A stretch of 33,918 nt of DNA from Deltaproteobacteria bacterium. Lineage in GTDB: Bacteria; Desulfobacterota; Desulfobacteria; Desulfobacterales; ETH-SRB1. Shown piece by piece: positions 1 through 9,231 of this stretch; the stretch's first letter is position 1; each line of letters opens with the position of its first letter. The notes beneath the pieces were generated by a model that did not search any database, was not told where the DNA came from, and was given only the letters and a program-made list of their open reading frames with translations. The DNA lies in contig JAFCZU010000004.1 in assembly GCA_019314185.1 (NCBI GenBank), forward strand, positions 1-33,918, written 5' to 3'. A program made the position numbers and the translations under genes.

Positions 1-1097
1 AAACCGGTTATGTCGATAGTGAATACAAAATCACGGACAAGCTGATTGAGGATATAGAAAACGATAGAGTCGAAATGCCGGAAGAGCTTGTCCCTTTCAA
101 AACTGAGGTTTGCCTGCTCATGCAAAAAATTCATGGAACTGCAAATTTTAAAGCAAGCAATAATGAAAAAGCAGACAATATTAATGAACCCATTTTAAAA
201 CCCAACGATAATTTTGCCAAAAAAGAGTTTCAGGATTTATGGAAAAAAATAAAGGTCAAAACCGTTTATGAAGTGGATTTTGACAGCGATGAATTAGTTA
301 AAAAAAGTGTTAGCGCCATAGACAACACTTTGTCCGTTAAGAAAGTGATCGTCAATATTACAGTTGGGGAGCAGAAAGAAAACATAGATGAAGCGAGTTT
401 GAAAGCCGGCAACAGTATGGAAAAGCTGAAAAATGTAACAGAAAAAATCGATTCCTTATTAGGCGCCGTAAAATATGATCTAATAGCGGAAATTGCGAAA
501 GAGACCAGGCTTACCAGAAAAACCATTGTAAATATTTTGAAAAAATTAAGAGCAGATACTTTTCATAACTTTAAGGTAAATCCGGAAAGCTTTATCAAAG
601 AAGTTTCCGGAATAATAAATAATGAAAAGGCAGCGACCTTAATTAATAATATTATCTATTCTAAAACAGATAAAACCTATAGCGATGAAATCTTTACTGT
701 TAATAATTTCAAAGGCTCTTTAAATGAGAATATTTTAAAAGTTAAGAAACATGTTTATGATTATTTAAAAACAGACTCTAAAACAGAACGCGCCTTTGCA
801 ACAGATTTGGAGAGTGGAGAAATCCTGGTTTATGCTAAATTGCCTAATGATTTTAAAATCCCGACACCAGTCGGAAATTATAATCCTGATTGGGCAATAG
901 TCTTTGATACCGATAAATTTAAGTACGTTTATTTCATTGCAGAGACAAAAGGCAGCATGAACAGCTTGCAACTGAGAGAGATTGAAAAGAAAAGGATAGA
1001 TTATGCCAAAAAACATTTTGATGCTTTGGGGCATGCAGACATAAAATATGATGTTATTACCACCTATCAGGATCTAAGAGACAAGGTAATGCAGTAA
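1..1097 (+). CDS. Type III restriction endonuclease Res subunit, C-terminal part (partial)
   Basis: The reading frame is already open at base 3 and runs to the TAA at 1095-1097, so the real start lies left of the window; the ATG at 75 is internal. The residues seen are the end of a type III restriction (Res) subunit, the ATP-dependent partner of a Mod methyltransferase that cuts DNA after translocation. The helicase motifs would be off the window. What is present is the C-terminal PD-(D/E)XK nuclease: a PDW motif after 'GNYN', then an ETKG motif about 20 residues on, then 'LQLREIEKKRIDYAKKHF', which is characteristic of Res C-termini. The middle (bases about 100-750) is Lys/Asn-rich. The mod gene would be expected further left. 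Whether the full gene is intact cannot be judged here. Confidence 0.85.
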   Translation, partial: TGYVDSEYKITDKLIEDIENDRVEMPEELVPFKTEVCLLMQKIHGTANFKASNNEKADNINEPILKPNDNFAKKEFQDLWKKIKVKTVYEVDFDSDELVKKSVSAIDNTLSVKKVIVNITVGEQKENIDEASLKAGNSMEKLKNVTEKIDSLLGAVKYDLIAEIAKETRLTRKTIVNILKKLRADTFHNFKVNPESFIKEVSGIINNEKAATLINNIIYSKTDKTYSDEIFTVNNFKGSLNENILKVKKHVYDYLKTDSKTERAFATDLESGEILVYAKLPNDFKIPTPVGNYNPDWAIVFDTDKFKYVYFIAETKGSMNSLQLREIEKKRIDYAKKHFDALGHADIKYDVITTYQDLRDKVMQ

Positions 1098-1315
1098 AAG
1101 AAAATAACGGAATCATTGTGTGAATTAGTCAAGTTTACTTTTTCACCCCTTATTTTGGGAATAGATCGGGGCATCTATTTGTAAATCAATCCACAGCTTA
1201 ACACATTGATGATATAAAATTTATTGTCCAATAATCAGCAAGATCAAATGCACCACGGGAAATAGAACTCGAAAAGATATTTAAAAACAACCAATATAGC
1301 ATGCAAAATTATTTG

Positions 1316-2860
1316 TTAAGATTTCAGTTTTTCCAGATTTTCCCTGGCGGTTGTTATGCCCGGATCAAGCGCCAGCGCCTTTTCGTACATGGCTATAGCC
1401 TTATCAAGGTCGCCTTTTTCGCGATAATTTGATCCAAGGCTCGCATAATCAACAGCAGAATAAGGATCTATCTCGACAGCCGTGCTTAGATTCTCAATCG
1501 ACTTATCATAATTTTTAAGTTGAAAATAAGAAAATCCGAGTGCGTTATATATCTCTTTTACACGGCTGGCTTTTCCCCCTGCTTTTTCAAGCGCAGCAAC
1601 AGCTTGCTTGTAATCACCGATGTTATTGAAGCATGTGCCTTTATAAATTAAAATTCTGACCATGTCTTCTTCGTCGGGTTTTAAACGCAGGGCATCGGAA
1701 AATTCTTCTATGGCTGCATCGTAATTTCCCATTTCAAAATAACAAAGTCCTTTGTGAAAGTGGAAATAGTACTGGTTTGCATATGTAAGCTGGGCGTCAT
1801 TAAAGGCTTCGAGAGCTTGATTATAATGTCCAATCATTTTATAGCTCAGGCCGAGTCGGAAACTAATGTGACCGGCTTCCTGAACCGGGGACAATTTCAA
1901 TGATTTTTCATATTTTTCCACGGCCTGAATATCGTTTCCTGCCTCATGGTGCAAGGTTCCAAAATGACAGAGCAATGCTCCGAGCTGTTGTTTCCTGCTT
2001 TGCGATATCGGAAAATTCGTAAAAGATTCAGCGACTTGTCCCATGCATTCAAGGCAGTTTCTTTTTGACCTGTTTTGTTCATAATAGAGTGTCATGAGTG
2101 CATCTACGCTGTTGCTTTTATAAATATCTGTTAGACTCTGTTTTTTTAGGAACGTGTCCATACAGGTATAAACCTTACCATCTTGCGCCGAGATAATGAG
2201 AGAAGTCCGACACTGGCCGGGTATAAGCTGCTCTTCGGACGTCAATATCTCCAGTGAATCATCAAGAAGATCTCCGTTAAACATATTACAGGCGATTTCA
2301 GCCGGCTCCCTTGAGTCATTATCTGCATAATAAAGCTTTTCCGTCCTGGCGAGAATATCTTTATTTTGTGCCAGGGAGAAAACGCTTTTGTTAAAGTAAA
2401 GACAGGGTAACATAAAAACGCCTTTAAGCATGTCCAGCAAAGTTATAAGTGAAGCAGGTTCAACCTCGTTGTCGGGAACAATGACCGGAAGCAGCATAAA
2501 CCTTGGCACTTCCTGATATATATAGCCCTCCTGATCAAATACTCTGGTTTCCCGTTTCAGATATTGATAATAATATTGAAAATAATAATCTATTCCTTTG
2601 GCGGTTGTCTTGGGTACTGTATGAACAAAATGCAAATAAAGCCGGGCAAACAGGTTCTTTTTGAGAAATTTGATGACATCCTTCTGAATATGTTCTATCT
2701 GCGGCATGCTTTCAGGCAGATTCCCGGCCACAAGATAAAGATTAGAAGTCATGTTTACATATGAAAACAGATCCGACAACGTACTGGAAAGCTGCTCAAG
2801 GTTTCCCTTTCCCTCTTTGTCTAATATCACATATATTTTATGTATAGGAGTCTTGATCAT
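1316..2860 (-). CDS. SPASM-like / tetratricopeptide-repeat protein next to a radical SAM gene
   Basis: About 514 residues from the ATG at 2860, which lies one base after the TAA of the upstream radical SAM gene (TAAAATG). A TTG at 2890 would add 10 residues and overlap that gene. Three parts can be seen. Residues 1 to about 210 belong to no family I recognise. Residues about 215-275 look like a SPASM domain, with cysteines at 217, 233, 269 and 272 in the pattern 'GQC...DGKVYTC...NCLEC'. Residues about 295-510 hold at least five TPR units, for example 'GLCYFEMGNYDAAIEEF' and 'KGDLDKAIAMYEKALALDP'. There is no CxxxCxxC, so it is not itself a radical SAM enzyme. There is no signal peptide. I infer that it works with the radical SAM protein encoded just upstream, as an auxiliary cluster or substrate-holding partner. 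The exact role is unknown. Confidence 0.75.
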   Translation of the reverse strand: MIKTPIHKIYVILDKEGKGNLEQLSSTLSDLFSYVNMTSNLYLVAGNLPESMPQIEHIQKDVIKFLKKNLFARLYLHFVHTVPKTTAKGIDYYFQYYYQYLKRETRVFDQEGYIYQEVPRFMLLPVIVPDNEVEPASLITLLDMLKGVFMLPCLYFNKSVFSLAQNKDILARTEKLYYADNDSREPAEIACNMFNGDLLDDSLEILTSEEQLIPGQCRTSLIISAQDGKVYTCMDTFLKKQSLTDIYKSNSVDALMTLYYEQNRSKRNCLECMGQVAESFTNFPISQSRKQQLGALLCHFGTLHHEAGNDIQAVEKYEKSLKLSPVQEAGHISFRLGLSYKMIGHYNQALEAFNDAQLTYANQYYFHFHKGLCYFEMGNYDAAIEEFSDALRLKPDEEDMVRILIYKGTCFNNIGDYKQAVAALEKAGGKASRVKEIYNALGFSYFQLKNYDKSIENLSTAVEIDPYSAVDYASLGSNYREKGDLDKAIAMYEKALALDPGITTARENLEKLKS

Positions 2861-2861
2861 T

Positions 2862-4145
2862 TTACGATACAATTCGCTTTCCACCGTCAAGAGAATGATT
2901 ACGCCACATATTTTGAATCTTATGAAAGTCGCTGTTTTTCATGTATTCAGTTTCGTATTGAGAGCCAATTGATATATATGCAGGACGGTCTATGTTTAAC
3001 GGGCGTATATTATAGTCTTTGTAATGCTCAGCCAGGGGTGTTCCGAAATAGATCTGCATTTGCTGTGAGTTTGTATTTCCCATGATTTTAACATTATTTT
3101 TTTTCACAAACTCCAGTGTCTTTACCGCATCGTCAAAGGTTTCATAAGGGAGACCGAAAAGGGTAAAAAGTTCCACTTCAATTTCATTTTGTTGTGCTAT
3201 TTTAATTGCCTGAACTACTTTCTCAAGGGCTAAACGCTTGTCCAGTCTTTCCAGAACCTGTTTTGAAGCTGATTCTAATCCAAAGGCGATGTTGTTAACA
3301 CCCGCATTTTTCATTTTTTTCATTAGCTCAGGAGTTACAAGATCCGCACGGGTCTGCATCCACATTTCAAACTTAAGATTTTCTGATAAAATTCTGTCAA
3401 GAAGTTCTATCAACCGCTCTGGTTTAAATGATATATTTGGATCTGCAAACCAGAGTTTTTTTACACCTTTTCTGCTTATCCATTTAATTTCTTCAATAAC
3501 CCTGTCAACAGAATGAAAAGTTATTTTGTGCTTGAATGCTTGAGGAGTGTAACAATAGATGCAGTGGTGAGGACATCCGCGAGATGTCAACATGATGGCT
3601 TCTTTCATGCGAGAGTAGTCAAAAACATCATTCAGATATGCAGAAGGATATTGATCTAAATCGTTAAAACCTTCGAGTTCAGGTGTGTCATGAACAGCGC
3701 CGTCACTATCTTTGTAAGAGACTCCCGAAAGGTTTGAAAAAGGGGCTCCGTTTTTGATAGCCTGCGCAACACTCAGTGCTGATACCTCACCCGAAGATCG
3801 ACAGATATAATCAATATCGGTAAGCTCCGCAAAACCGGAAGAAGGCATGAAGGTGGCCTGGGGGCCGCCAATGATTATTTTAATATTATTATCAATTGAT
3901 TTTATTAATCCGGCAAAACCTTTTACATAAAGCATGGTTCTCTGATACGCTGTCAATCCAACCATGGCTGGTTTAAATGTTTTGATAAGTTCGTGAAAAC
4001 TAGAGCAGGATAAAGACATATCCTCTCCTGCAGTTAATATCTTAACACCAAAACCGTTCGATTTAAGATATGCCGCAATGTATCCTAACGAAATAGGGGT
4101 TGTTGCCGACGCAAAAGGATTAATTTCAATTAGAAGAACATTCAT
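2862..4145 (-). CDS. B12-binding-type radical SAM protein
   Basis: 427 residues from the ATG at 4145 (reading MNVLLIEINPFA). A TTG at 4184 would extend it by 13 residues that look non-native. Residues 1 to about 140 form a Rossmann-like cobalamin-binding-type domain ('TPISLGYIAAYLKSNGFGVKIL', 'IIGGPQATF'), but the DxHxxG cobalamin-ligand motif is not evident. The radical SAM core follows, with CPHHCIYC (C191, C195, C198) binding a 4Fe-4S cluster, then 'FADPNISF', 'GLESASKQVLERLDK' and 'FGLPYET'. This layout is the broad class of methyltransferases and related enzymes (MiaB/HpnP/BchE-like); the substrate cannot be read from sequence. No Shine-Dalgarno is clear before 4145. The aconitase gene ends 110 bases upstream on the same strand, and the SPASM-TPR gene starts 1 base downstream, so those last two are probably translated together. 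Confidence 0.85.
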   Translation of the reverse strand: MNVLLIEINPFASATTPISLGYIAAYLKSNGFGVKILTAGEDMSLSCSSFHELIKTFKPAMVGLTAYQRTMLYVKGFAGLIKSIDNNIKIIIGGPQATFMPSSGFAELTDIDYICRSSGEVSALSVAQAIKNGAPFSNLSGVSYKDSDGAVHDTPELEGFNDLDQYPSAYLNDVFDYSRMKEAIMLTSRGCPHHCIYCYTPQAFKHKITFHSVDRVIEEIKWISRKGVKKLWFADPNISFKPERLIELLDRILSENLKFEMWMQTRADLVTPELMKKMKNAGVNNIAFGLESASKQVLERLDKRLALEKVVQAIKIAQQNEIEVELFTLFGLPYETFDDAVKTLEFVKKNNVKIMGNTNSQQMQIYFGTPLAEHYKDYNIRPLNIDRPAYISIGSQYETEYMKNSDFHKIQNMWRNHSLDGGKRIVS

Positions 4146-4255
4146 AGTGGAAAGTTTTATAAGGGGACAGCCAATTAATGTCAAACAATAAATTTAGAAT
4201 TGAGGTAACATTTTAGCTATTTTAAAATTTGTTATGGCTTTACCCTATTAGCGAT

Positions 4256-6931
4256 TTAAGCCTTTTTCAACCGCCGCAGGACATAGGCCAGTATCCCGCC
4301 ATGCCTGTAGTAATCTATTTCAATAGCAGAGTCGATACGGACAATAACCTGGAATTCTTTTTTTCTGTTGTCTTTTCCGTGAACGGAAACCAAAAGCTCC
4401 TTATTAGGTTTGAGTTTATTTTGGATTCCATTAATACTGTACAGTTCAGTTCCATCCAGTTTTAATGATTTATGGTTTTCTCCCGGTATGAACTGGAGTG
4501 GCAGGATACCCATGCAGACAAGGTTGCTTCTGTGAATGCGTTCGAAACTTTCGGCAATTACCGCTTTTATTCCAAGCAGCGTTGTTCCTTTAGCAGCCCA
4601 GTCGCGTGAACTGCCAGCTCCGTAATTTTTACCCGCAATAATCAGCAAGGGTGTTTTTTCTTTCTTGTATTGCATTGCAGCGTCATATATCGACATTTTT
4701 TTATTTTCCGGCAGATGCACGGTTAATCCGCTTTTAATATCCGGCGCTATCAGATTTTTAAGACGGATATTACCGAATGTTCCGCGCAGCATGACTTCAT
4801 GGTTTCCACGGCGTGATCCAAAAGAATTAAATTCTGATGGTTTAACTCCATGGCTTATAAGATAGCTGCCTGCTGGGCTGTCAACAGGGATTGCGCCAGC
4901 AGGTGAGATATGGTCGGTTGTTACATTGTCGCCGAGAAGCGCCAGAACTCTGGCTTCATTAATATCATGAAGTTCAGGGGCATCAGGAGATATGTCTTTA
5001 AAAAAAGGCGGCTCTTTTATGTATGTGGATTCCGGATTCCAGTTATAAAACAATTCGTTGAGCACGGGTATTGTTTTCCAGCGACTTGATCCTTTAAATA
5101 CTGACGCATATGCTCTGGAATACATTTCCGGTTTAATAACTTCTTTTATTGTCTTTATTATCTCTTTTCTGGACGGCCATATTTCATGCAGATATACAGG
5201 GTTGCCGTCGGAGTCATTGGCAAGCGGCTCTTTTTTAAAATCGATATCTATCTTTCCCGCAATGGCATAGGCAACAACAAGAGGTGGCGAGGCAAGATAG
5301 TTTGCGCGTGTATGGGGAGAAATTCTTCCTTCAAAGTTTCTGTTGCCGCTTAAAACAGACACTGCGACAAGATTATGTTTGTTTATCGCATCTGTCACAG
5401 GTTCCGAAAGTGGGCCGCTGTTTCCTATGCAGGAAGTACATCCATATGCTACGAGATTAAATCGGAGGGCATTGAAAAAAGGCAGAAGCCCTGCTGCTTC
5501 AAGATAGTTTGTAACTACTTTTGATCCTGGAGCAAGGCTGGTTTTAACCCACGGTTTTACAGAAAGCCCACGCTCAACAGCTTTTTTAGCGAGCAGACCC
5601 GCTCCGATCATAACAGATGTATTTGAAGTGTTTGTGCAGCTCGTTATGGCCGCAATAACAACAGAACCGTGGGTAAGCTCAGGAATTGGATGATTGGATG
5701 ATATAGTTGATTTGTTTGAACATGATTCTTTGAAAGAATTACGGAAAGACTGTTTTATTTTATATAAAGGGATGCGTTCCTGTGGACGGCTTGGGCCTGC
5801 CAGACTTGGTTCTATCGTGCTCATATCGATATGGATGTTGTCGGTAAAAACAGGTTCCGGTGTTGTTTCTGTTCTGAAAAGCCCCTGTGCCTTGCAATAG
5901 TGTTCAATAAGGGAGACCTTTTTATCAGGCCGGCCTGATAAGCGCAGGTAATTTATTGTTTCGTCATCTACAGGAAAGAAACCGGTTGTAGCTCCGTATT
6001 CAGGGGCCATATTGGCTATTGTTGCTCTGTCTTCCGAGCTTAGATTTTTAATGCCTGGCCCGTAGAATTCAACAAATTTTCCGACCACATCTTTTTGACG
6101 TAACAGCTCGGTGATTGTAAGCACGAGGTCCGTAGCTGTTACTCCATCTCCAACACTGTTAGTTAACCGGCATCCAACTACCTGTGGAGGGAGCATATAA
6201 TATGGCTGGCCCAGCATTACAGCCTCAGCTTCTATTCCTCCCACACCCCAGCCAAGTACGCCAATTCCATTGATCATTGTAGTGTGAGAGTCAAGGCCAA
6301 TAAGGCTGTCCGGGAACGCAAACCTTTGTCCTGAGTCTTTTTTTAAAAACACGACTCTTGCAAGGTGTTCAAGATTAACCTGATGTATTATACCGGTTCC
6401 TGGTGGAACCACTCTAAGGTTATTAAAATTTTTCTGTCCCCAGCGCAAAAAAGCATACCGTTCTGAATTGCGCTGGAATTCTTTTTCAATATTAAATTCA
6501 AATGAGGAAGAGGACCCAAATGAATCAACCTGGACAGAGTGGTCTATTACAAGTTCAACAGGGATATCAGGATTGATTTTCATTGGATCAAAATTGAGAC
6601 GGCCTGCTGCATCACGCATACCGGCCATATCAACAAGGGACGGTACTCCTGTGAAGTCCTGAAGCAGTATTCTCGCCGGCATAAAAGGCAGTTCGCTTTT
6701 GCCTGGTGCGTCTGGACTCCACCTCGCTATATTTTCAACATCATCGGTAGTTACAAGGATATTATTTTCGTTTCTAATCAGGTTTTCAAGGAGAATTTTT
6801 ATGCAAAAAGGCAGACTGTCAAGATCGGCTAAACCTGTGATTGATAGTTTTTCAAGGCTAAAATATATGACAGGACCGTCAGGTGTATTAAGAATCGATT
6901 TTGTTCCAAAACTATTTTTGCAAATAAACAT
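4256..6931 (-). CDS. acnA: Aconitate hydratase A (aconitase)
   Basis: 891 residues, the usual AcnA/IRP length. It interconverts citrate and isocitrate in the cytoplasmic TCA cycle through a 4Fe-4S cluster. The cluster ligands are visible: C432 in 'AAITSCTNTSN', and C498 and C501 in 'YGCTSCIGNSG'. Other family signatures are 'VDHSVQVD'-type 'IDHSVQVDSFG', 'DSHTTMINGIGVLGWGVGG' and the swivel-domain 'KNYGAGSSRDWAAKG'. I chose the ATG at 6931 because AAGGA sits 6 bases before it and the product then starts MFICKNSFG. The frame is open upstream to 6988, but that adds 19 residues not typical of the family. Upstream is a long non-coding gap, so it probably heads its own transcript. Desulfobacterales oxidising acetate through the TCA cycle commonly carry this enzyme. 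Confidence 0.95.
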   Translation of the reverse strand: MFICKNSFGTKSILNTPDGPVIYFSLEKLSITGLADLDSLPFCIKILLENLIRNENNILVTTDDVENIARWSPDAPGKSELPFMPARILLQDFTGVPSLVDMAGMRDAAGRLNFDPMKINPDIPVELVIDHSVQVDSFGSSSSFEFNIEKEFQRNSERYAFLRWGQKNFNNLRVVPPGTGIIHQVNLEHLARVVFLKKDSGQRFAFPDSLIGLDSHTTMINGIGVLGWGVGGIEAEAVMLGQPYYMLPPQVVGCRLTNSVGDGVTATDLVLTITELLRQKDVVGKFVEFYGPGIKNLSSEDRATIANMAPEYGATTGFFPVDDETINYLRLSGRPDKKVSLIEHYCKAQGLFRTETTPEPVFTDNIHIDMSTIEPSLAGPSRPQERIPLYKIKQSFRNSFKESCSNKSTISSNHPIPELTHGSVVIAAITSCTNTSNTSVMIGAGLLAKKAVERGLSVKPWVKTSLAPGSKVVTNYLEAAGLLPFFNALRFNLVAYGCTSCIGNSGPLSEPVTDAINKHNLVAVSVLSGNRNFEGRISPHTRANYLASPPLVVAYAIAGKIDIDFKKEPLANDSDGNPVYLHEIWPSRKEIIKTIKEVIKPEMYSRAYASVFKGSSRWKTIPVLNELFYNWNPESTYIKEPPFFKDISPDAPELHDINEARVLALLGDNVTTDHISPAGAIPVDSPAGSYLISHGVKPSEFNSFGSRRGNHEVMLRGTFGNIRLKNLIAPDIKSGLTVHLPENKKMSIYDAAMQYKKEKTPLLIIAGKNYGAGSSRDWAAKGTTLLGIKAVIAESFERIHRSNLVCMGILPLQFIPGENHKSLKLDGTELYSINGIQNKLKPNKELLVSVHGKDNRKKEFQVIVRIDSAIEIDYYRHGGILAYVLRRLKKA

Positions 6932-7040
6932 TTTTTCCTTTTTAAAAAATTGAATATATAATTGAATACATGCAGGTGTTAAGTGCAAAGTGTTAGGTTA
7001 AAGCAATTGCTTGTTTAATCATACTGTTAGCACTTAACAC

Positions 7041-7078
7041 GGTTCGTAAAAAGTGATTTTTCCACTTTTTACGAGACC
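7041..7078. repeat. Inverted repeat, copy of a dispersed CTCGTAAAAAGT family
   Basis: The arms TCGTAAAAAGTG (7044-7055) and CACTTTTTACGA (7063-7074) pair perfectly around a 7-base loop, and the stem is extended by GG/CC with one bulge. Read on the minus strand, the right arm is ATGGTCTCGTAAAAAGTGG. This matches the copies at 7452, 18014 and 25215. No T-tract follows, so it is more likely a repeat element than a terminator. Confidence 0.7.
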
Positions 7079-7225
7079 ATACAAAGTTGAATTTATTAAG
7101 TGTTAGATGTTAGCTAAAATTTTCAAAATACTCTTCAAAACACATAAATGTCAATCATCAAAATAGCAATTCTAACAAATTTTCTTGACATTTATTGTAA
7201 AGCTCAAATAAAAGTTTAATAGGAC

Positions 7226-7253
7226 TTGACAATATAATATATTACTATATATT
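7226..7253 (+). promoter_or_regulatory. Candidate sigma-70 promoter for rho
   Basis: A perfect TTGACA (7226-7231), a 16-base spacer, then TATATT (7248-7253). It lies about 450 bases before the rho ATG. A second TTGACA at 7185-7190 has no good -10 box. The region is very AT-rich, so the -10 match is weak evidence. Confidence 0.4.
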
Positions 7254-7451
7254 TTTATTTAACAAATTATACGGATTTCTTTAATGAAAGTCAGGCATTA
7301 AACTCGCCTGCTGAAGAGAATACCTCGTTAATTTCTTCTGAAAAACCAAAAAATAATCATATTCTCATCCATAAACCACGATCCTAAGATTAGAATTAAT
7401 TTTTTTATGTTTTTTGAGCTTTGTGATGAAGAAAACATAAAAAAGTTCCAA

Positions 7452-7497
7452 TTATGATGACCTCGTAAAAAGCTACATTATGAGACTTTTACAAAAC
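7452..7497 (+). repeat. Dispersed repeat copy (ATGATGRCCTCGTAAAAAG followed by GAGACTTTTACAAAAC)
   Basis: The left half is ATGATGACCTCGTAAAAAG. The right half, GAGACTTTTACAAAAC (7482-7497), recurs at 24575-24590 with one mismatch. The left half recurs at 18014 and 25215, and inverted at 7080-7062. Confidence 0.6.
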
Positions 7498-7703
7498 ATT
7501 CTTTTTTGACCAATTCAGGCGTCAGGCTCAAATTTTAATTCTTGAAATACTTAATGTATTCCTGCGGTTTACCCGCCTCTGGAGGGTTAAAGTTTTTACC
7601 TTCCTTGAACTCGAACGAAATTGAATATTTTTTAAAGATCTTAATTATATTGTGATTTATGAAAACAGTAATAAAAAAAGTAAAACAAAGGGGAAAATGT
7701 TTA

Positions 7704-8951
7704 ATGAACATAGTTGAATTGAAGGACAAGAAAATTAGTGAACTGACCCAGATGGCAACGAAGTTTAAGATTGACGGTGCAGCCGGAATGAGAAAGCAGG
7801 AACTTATTTTTGCATTGCTTCAGGCCCAGATCGAGCAAAATGGCATGATATTTGGTGAAGGCACGCTGGAAATACTACCTGATGGGTTTGGGTTTCTACG
7901 AGCGCCGGATTATAATTATCTGCCTGGCCCCGACGATATATATGTATCACCATCACAGATACGTCGCTTTAATCTCAGAACAGGTGATACGGTATCGGGT
8001 CAGATTCGGCGGCCAAAAGAGACTGAACGTTATTTTGCCCTGTTAAAAGTCGAGGCTGTCAACTTTGAAGATCCGGAGAAAGCGAGAGAAAAAATACTTT
8101 TTGACAATCTGACTCCCCTTTACCCTGACAGGAAGATAAATCTTGAAACCAGCTCCGATAATTATTCCACACGAATAATGGATCTCATGATTCCTATTGG
8201 TTTTGGGCAGAGAGGTTTGATTGTTTCTCCGCCAAGGTCAGGGAAGACGATGCTGTTGCAGAATATTGCAAACAGTATTATTGCCAGTCATAAAGATATT
8301 ATTCCGTTTGTCCTTCTTATTGATGAGCGACCTGAAGAAGTTACAGACATGCAGCGGTCAGTTAATGCTGAGGTTATTAGTTCAACCTTTGATGAACCTT
8401 CTGAAAGACACATCCAGGTAGCTGAAATGGTTATCGAGAAAGCAAAAAGGCTGGTGGAACATAAAAAGGATGTTGTTATCCTTCTTGACAGCATAACAAG
8501 GCTTGCGCGTGCCTATAATTCGGTAATGCCTCCCAGCGGAAAGATTCTTTCAGGAGGAGTCGATTCAAATGCGCTTCAGCGTCCAAAACGCTTTTTTGGC
8601 GCTGCGAGGAACATTGAAGAAGGAGGCAGCCTTACTATAATAGCAACCGCTCTTGTTGAAACCGGGAGTCGTATGGATGATGTGATTTTTGAGGAATTCA
8701 AGGGCACAGGAAATATGGAAATTCAGTTGGATCGCAGACTTGCCGATAAACGGTTGTTCCCTGCGTTTGAGATTAAGAAATCAGGCACAAGGAAAGAAGA
8801 GTTGCTTCTTGACCAGGCAACTCTTAATCGTGTATGGATATTAAGAAAACTTCTTTCTTCATTAAATCCTGTTGATTGTATGGAATTTTTGCTTGATAAA
8901 ATGAGCAGAACAAAGGATAATAAATCATTTTTAAATTCAATGAATGCATAG
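7704..8951 (+). CDS. rho: Transcription termination factor Rho
   Basis: 415 residues, the usual length. Rho is a hexameric RNA helicase/ATPase that ends transcription at C-rich, untranslated RNA. Visible parts are the N-terminal Rho-N helices (residues 1-40), the cold-shock-like RNA-binding domain with 'LPDGFGFLR' (about 58-66), Walker A 'SPPRSGKT' (175-182), Walker B 'DVVILLD' (256-262), the Q-loop '[10 protein letters not shown]' and the R-loop 'FKGTGNMEI'. The ATG at 7704 has AAGGGG at 7688-7693 ahead of it. The frame is open back to 7659, but that extension ([15 protein letters not shown]) does not resemble Rho. It is followed 61 bases later by rpmE, a common pairing. The long leader would fit Rho's known autoregulation, but that is inference. 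Confidence 0.97.
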   Translation: MNIVELKDKKISELTQMATKFKIDGAAGMRKQELIFALLQAQIEQNGMIFGEGTLEILPDGFGFLRAPDYNYLPGPDDIYVSPSQIRRFNLRTGDTVSGQIRRPKETERYFALLKVEAVNFEDPEKAREKILFDNLTPLYPDRKINLETSSDNYSTRIMDLMIPIGFGQRGLIVSPPRSGKTMLLQNIANSIIASHKDIIPFVLLIDERPEEVTDMQRSVNAEVISSTFDEPSERHIQVAEMVIEKAKRLVEHKKDVVILLDSITRLARAYNSVMPPSGKILSGGVDSNALQRPKRFFGAARNIEEGGSLTIIATALVETGSRMDDVIFEEFKGTGNMEIQLDRRLADKRLFPAFEIKKSGTRKEELLLDQATLNRVWILRKLLSSLNPVDCMEFLLDKMSRTKDNKSFLNSMNA

Positions 8952-8989
8952 AAATTTATAAACTCAAAAAAATTAGTTTGCAAATTTTT
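8952..8989 (+). terminator. Weak AT-rich hairpin between rho and rpmE
   Basis: AAATTTATAAAC (8952-8963) pairs with GTTTGCAAATTT (8976-8987) at 10 of 12 positions and is followed by a short T run. The stem is nearly all A-T, so it may be only a weak attenuator. Confidence 0.3.
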
Positions 8990-9012
8990 GATAAAAAACG
9001 GGGGTTACGAGC

Positions 9013-9231
9013 ATGAAAACTGATATTCATCCAAAGTATGCTGAAACAACGATAAAGTGCGCATGTGGAAATGTTATTGAAGTCGGTTCAACAAAAAAGG
9101 ATATTCGAATTGAAATTTGTTCAAAATGCCATCCTTTTTTTACAGGCAAACAAAAGCTTATTGATACTGCCGGCAGGATTGAACGTTTTCGCAAAAAATA
9201 TGAAAAATTTCAGAATAATCAGAAGAAATAG
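9013..9231 (+). CDS. rpmE: 50S ribosomal protein L31 (zinc-type)
   Basis: 72 residues, the normal L31 length. It begins [16 protein letters not shown], the family signature. It keeps the CxC and CxxC cysteines ('CACG' and '[13 protein letters not shown]'), so it is the zinc-binding C+ form rather than the zinc-independent paralogue. It binds at the 50S-30S bridge. A GGGGG run at 9000-9004 lies ahead of the ATG at 9013. It probably shares a transcript with rho. In many related genomes a DUF1385 gene lies between rpmE and prfA; here that place is taken by non-coding repeat DNA. Confidence 0.96.
   Translation: MKTDIHPKYAETTIKCACGNVIEVGSTKKDIRIEICSKCHPFFTGKQKLIDTAGRIERFRKKYEKFQNNQKK

Larger units (their letters stand above)
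6932..7703. other. Long non-coding gap between divergent acnA and rho
   Basis: No gene is supported here. The 64-residue minus-strand frame at 7535-7729 overlaps the rho start and looks like chance. The gap holds runs of the 'GTGTTAG'-type short repeat (about 6975-7000 and 7095-7112), a perfect hairpin at 7041-7078, a second dispersed-repeat copy at 7452-7497 and a candidate rho promoter at 7226-7253. That promoter would give rho an untranslated leader of roughly 440 bases. Confidence 0.6.

Noticed and set aside
1..1097. A possible novel defence island at the left edge
   Set aside because: Only the end of an ordinary type III Res subunit is visible and the neighbouring genes are metabolic.
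7535..7729. 64-residue minus-strand frame upstream of rho
   Set aside because: It overlaps the rho start, has no ribosome-binding site or recognisable domain, and lies in repeat-rich AT DNA.
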